Below the pieces are notes generated by a model. The model ran no database searches and was not told where the DNA came from. It saw only the letters and a list, made by a program, of their open reading frames with translations. Both the position numbers and the translations under genes were made by a program. Shown here piece after piece: positions 5,602 through 6,856 of a stretch of 6,856 nucleotides of DNA. The DNA is taken from NCBI GenBank assembly GCA_020047835.1, contig JAIFNJ010000112.1, positions 1 to 6,856 on the forward strand. The letters are read 5' to 3'. This DNA comes from Bacteroidota bacterium. GTDB lineage: Bacteria; Bacteroidota; Bacteroidia; Bacteroidales; SZUA-534. Within the stretch, counting starts at the first letter, position 1. Every line of letters begins with the position of its first letter.

Positions 5602-6621
5602 TTAACTGGTGTAGGCCAATTCTTTCACCTTTGACCAAATGCCATCGTCAACCGGAATGCCAAGTTCCAAATTTTCGCGCCGCTTTTTCAATGATTGTTC
5701 GCCAGGGTAAAATATATCACCGTTTTCATCAGCAGGAACCGATGTTTTGAGTTGTTGAATAGTCTCGTTCAATACCTGTTCAATATATTCCTGACTATTA
5801 ATTTTTAACGGATTAATGGCAATAAAAACCTGGCAGCAACTTCCGCAACTGCCCAAACCGGCACGATCTATTGCGGCGGTAGTTAATCCTCCTGATAGTA
5901 AAGCCGAAATAAGGTCGAGCATCACAGCAAAACCTGAACCTTTCCAATAACCCATTGGTAAAATACGTCGTGTTTCTTCAATGGCGCCAGGGTCGTCGGT
6001 TAGATTTCCTTCCTGATCGAATCCTCCGGCGAAGGGTAACTTTTCGTTTTCCAGCCGGGTAACCTGAAGTTTGCCGTACGAGTATTGCGACATGGCCATA
6101 TCAAGTACGATATGCCCATCTTTGCGAGGTACAGCCATAATAAACGGATTGTTCCCAATACCTCCGGATTTGGCACCCCATGCAGGCATGCACGATTCGG
6201 TGTTGGTCCAGCAAATGCCGATAAACCCTTTTTCAGCAGCTTGCCAACCATAAGCACCACCGCGCATCCAATGTGTTGTATTGTTCAGGCTTACCAGACC
6301 TAATCCGTTTTGTTCGGCAATTTCAGTCGCGCGATTCATGGCAAAAATGGCATTCGTAATTCCGGGGCCCAGGTTGCCGTTATAGACTTCCGTTACTCCA
6401 AAGTTCATTTCAAGAAAGGGCTCTGCACTGGCATTGACCCATCCTTTCCCGATATAATCCACAAAGCGCTCAACACGGTTTAGTCCGTGTGAATAAACGC
6501 CATCTCGGCTCGATTCTGTATGAATTTGTGCACAAATTTCAGCTTTTTCTTCCGGCATTCCGGCATTCAGAAAAGCCTGTTTGATGGTGGATTTCATCTT
6601 GTCAAATCTTATTCGGGTCAT
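5602..6621 (-). CDS. dlgD: 2,3-diketo-L-gulonate reductase-like dehydrogenase (YiaK/DlgD, Ldh_2 family)
   Basis: NAD(P)H-dependent cytoplasmic oxidoreductase of the malate/L-lactate dehydrogenase (Ldh_2) family, closest to E. coli YiaK, which reduces 2,3-diketo-L-gulonate to 3-keto-L-gulonate. It has 339 residues against 332 in YiaK. The catalytic His is in GVYSHGLNR (H45). THWMRGGAYGWQAAEKG (116-132), GICWTN (135-140), PAWGAKSGGIGNNP (146-159), LDMAMSQYSYGKL (173-185) and RRILPMGYWKGSG (218-230) match YiaK block for block, including the NAD-binding core. A C-x-x-C-C cluster (C259, C262, C263) replaces the YiaK sequence before QVFIAI. The ATG complement at 6619-6621 gives the standard N-terminus. 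The gene is 67 bp downstream of the aquaglyceroporin on the same strand. The family is certain; the true substrate could be another 2-keto or 2,3-diketo sugar acid. Confidence 0.87.
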   Translation of the reverse strand: MTRIRFDKMKSTIKQAFLNAGMPEEKAEICAQIHTESSRDGVYSHGLNRVERFVDYIGKGWVNASAEPFLEMNFGVTEVYNGNLGPGITNAIFAMNRATEIAEQNGLGLVSLNNTTHWMRGGAYGWQAAEKGFIGICWTNTESCMPAWGAKSGGIGNNPFIMAVPRKDGHIVLDMAMSQYSYGKLQVTRLENEKLPFAGGFDQEGNLTDDPGAIEETRRILPMGYWKGSGFAVMLDLISALLSGGLTTAAIDRAGLGSCGSCCQVFIAINPLKINSQEYIEQVLNETIQQLKTSVPADENGDIFYPGEQSLKKRRENLELGIPVDDGIWSKVKELAYTS

Positions 6622-6688
6622 TGATAGCTATTTAAAATTTTTTAGAAGGTGTTTTTGTAATACTTTGAAGATCGTAATGGTTCGTAAA

Positions 6689-6856
6689 CTATACGCCTGC
6701 AAGTAAAAGAAATACGAAAGATGCAACCGACGCACCAACCAGTGGGCCAATGACCGGAACCCAGGAATATTTCCAGTCGCTACTGCGTTTTCCCGGAATT
6801 GGAAGGATGTAATGCATGATTCGGGGACCTAAATCGCGTGCCGGATTAATGGCATA
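6689..6856 (-). CDS. glpF: Aquaglyceroporin (MIP family, GlpF-like), C-terminal end
   Basis: Inner-membrane channel for glycerol and other small polyols. The - strand frame is open from the window edge (base 6856) to the TAG whose complement is 6689-6691, giving the last 55 residues of a protein normally about 230-280 long. The visible part starts YAINPARDLGPR, the second NPA half-helix motif. The Asp after NPAR (visible residue 8) is the hallmark that separates glycerol channels from water-only aquaporins, which have small residues there. It then runs through WKYSWVPVIGPLVGASV, the usual last transmembrane helix, and ends in FVFLLLAGV. The rest of the gene, and any glycerol kinase beside it, lie outside the window. 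It is upstream of the YiaK-like gene on the same strand and may share its transcript. Confidence 0.9.
   Translation of the reverse strand, partial: YAINPARDLGPRIMHYILPIPGKRSSDWKYSWVPVIGPLVGASVASFVFLLLAGV

Noticed and set aside
5565..5750. 61-aa + strand open frame downstream of the VTT gene
   Set aside because: It begins inside the terminator hairpin and otherwise runs antisense to the dlgD C-terminus.

Overview
The window looks like chromosomal DNA of a Bacteroidota bacterium, probably a marine or fermentative member of the Marinilabiliales/Prolixibacteraceae type (the lineage is an inference). Three things point there: moderate to low GC, genes without Shine-Dalgarno sequences, and a good Bacteroidetes-type promoter (TTTG, then TAnnTTTG) ahead of kdgK. 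All nine genes read well as known families except one small secreted protein.

Positions 1-3939 form a hexuronate catabolism cluster on the + strand: the end of uxaC (uronate isomerase), kdgK (2-keto-3-deoxygluconate kinase), eda (KDPG aldolase) and an ExuT-type MFS hexuronate transporter, closed by a strong intrinsic terminator. ExuT imports glucuronate or galacturonate and UxaC isomerises it. Reductase and dehydratase steps not encoded in this window make KDG. KdgK phosphorylates KDG, and Eda splits KDPG into pyruvate and glyceraldehyde-3-phosphate. A perfect 14-bp palindrome of the LacI-family operator type lies on the predicted kdgK start of transcription. The kdgK-eda gap carries inverted copies of an AT-rich unit and a five-copy heptanucleotide repeat that ends three bases before the eda start codon.

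Positions 3940-5600 are visibly AT-richer. They hold a small predicted secreted protein of unknown function, a TerB-like gene broken by an internal deletion and frameshift, and a VTT/DedA-like membrane protein ending in a 13-bp-stem terminator.

Positions 5602-6856 are on the - strand and GC-richer: a YiaK-like 2,3-diketo-L-gulonate reductase (Ldh_2 family), preceded in its transcription direction by the C-terminal end of a GlpF-like aquaglyceroporin. I see no clearly new system. The points most worth checking are the putative LacI-type operator, the broken TerB gene and the kdgK-eda intergenic repeats.
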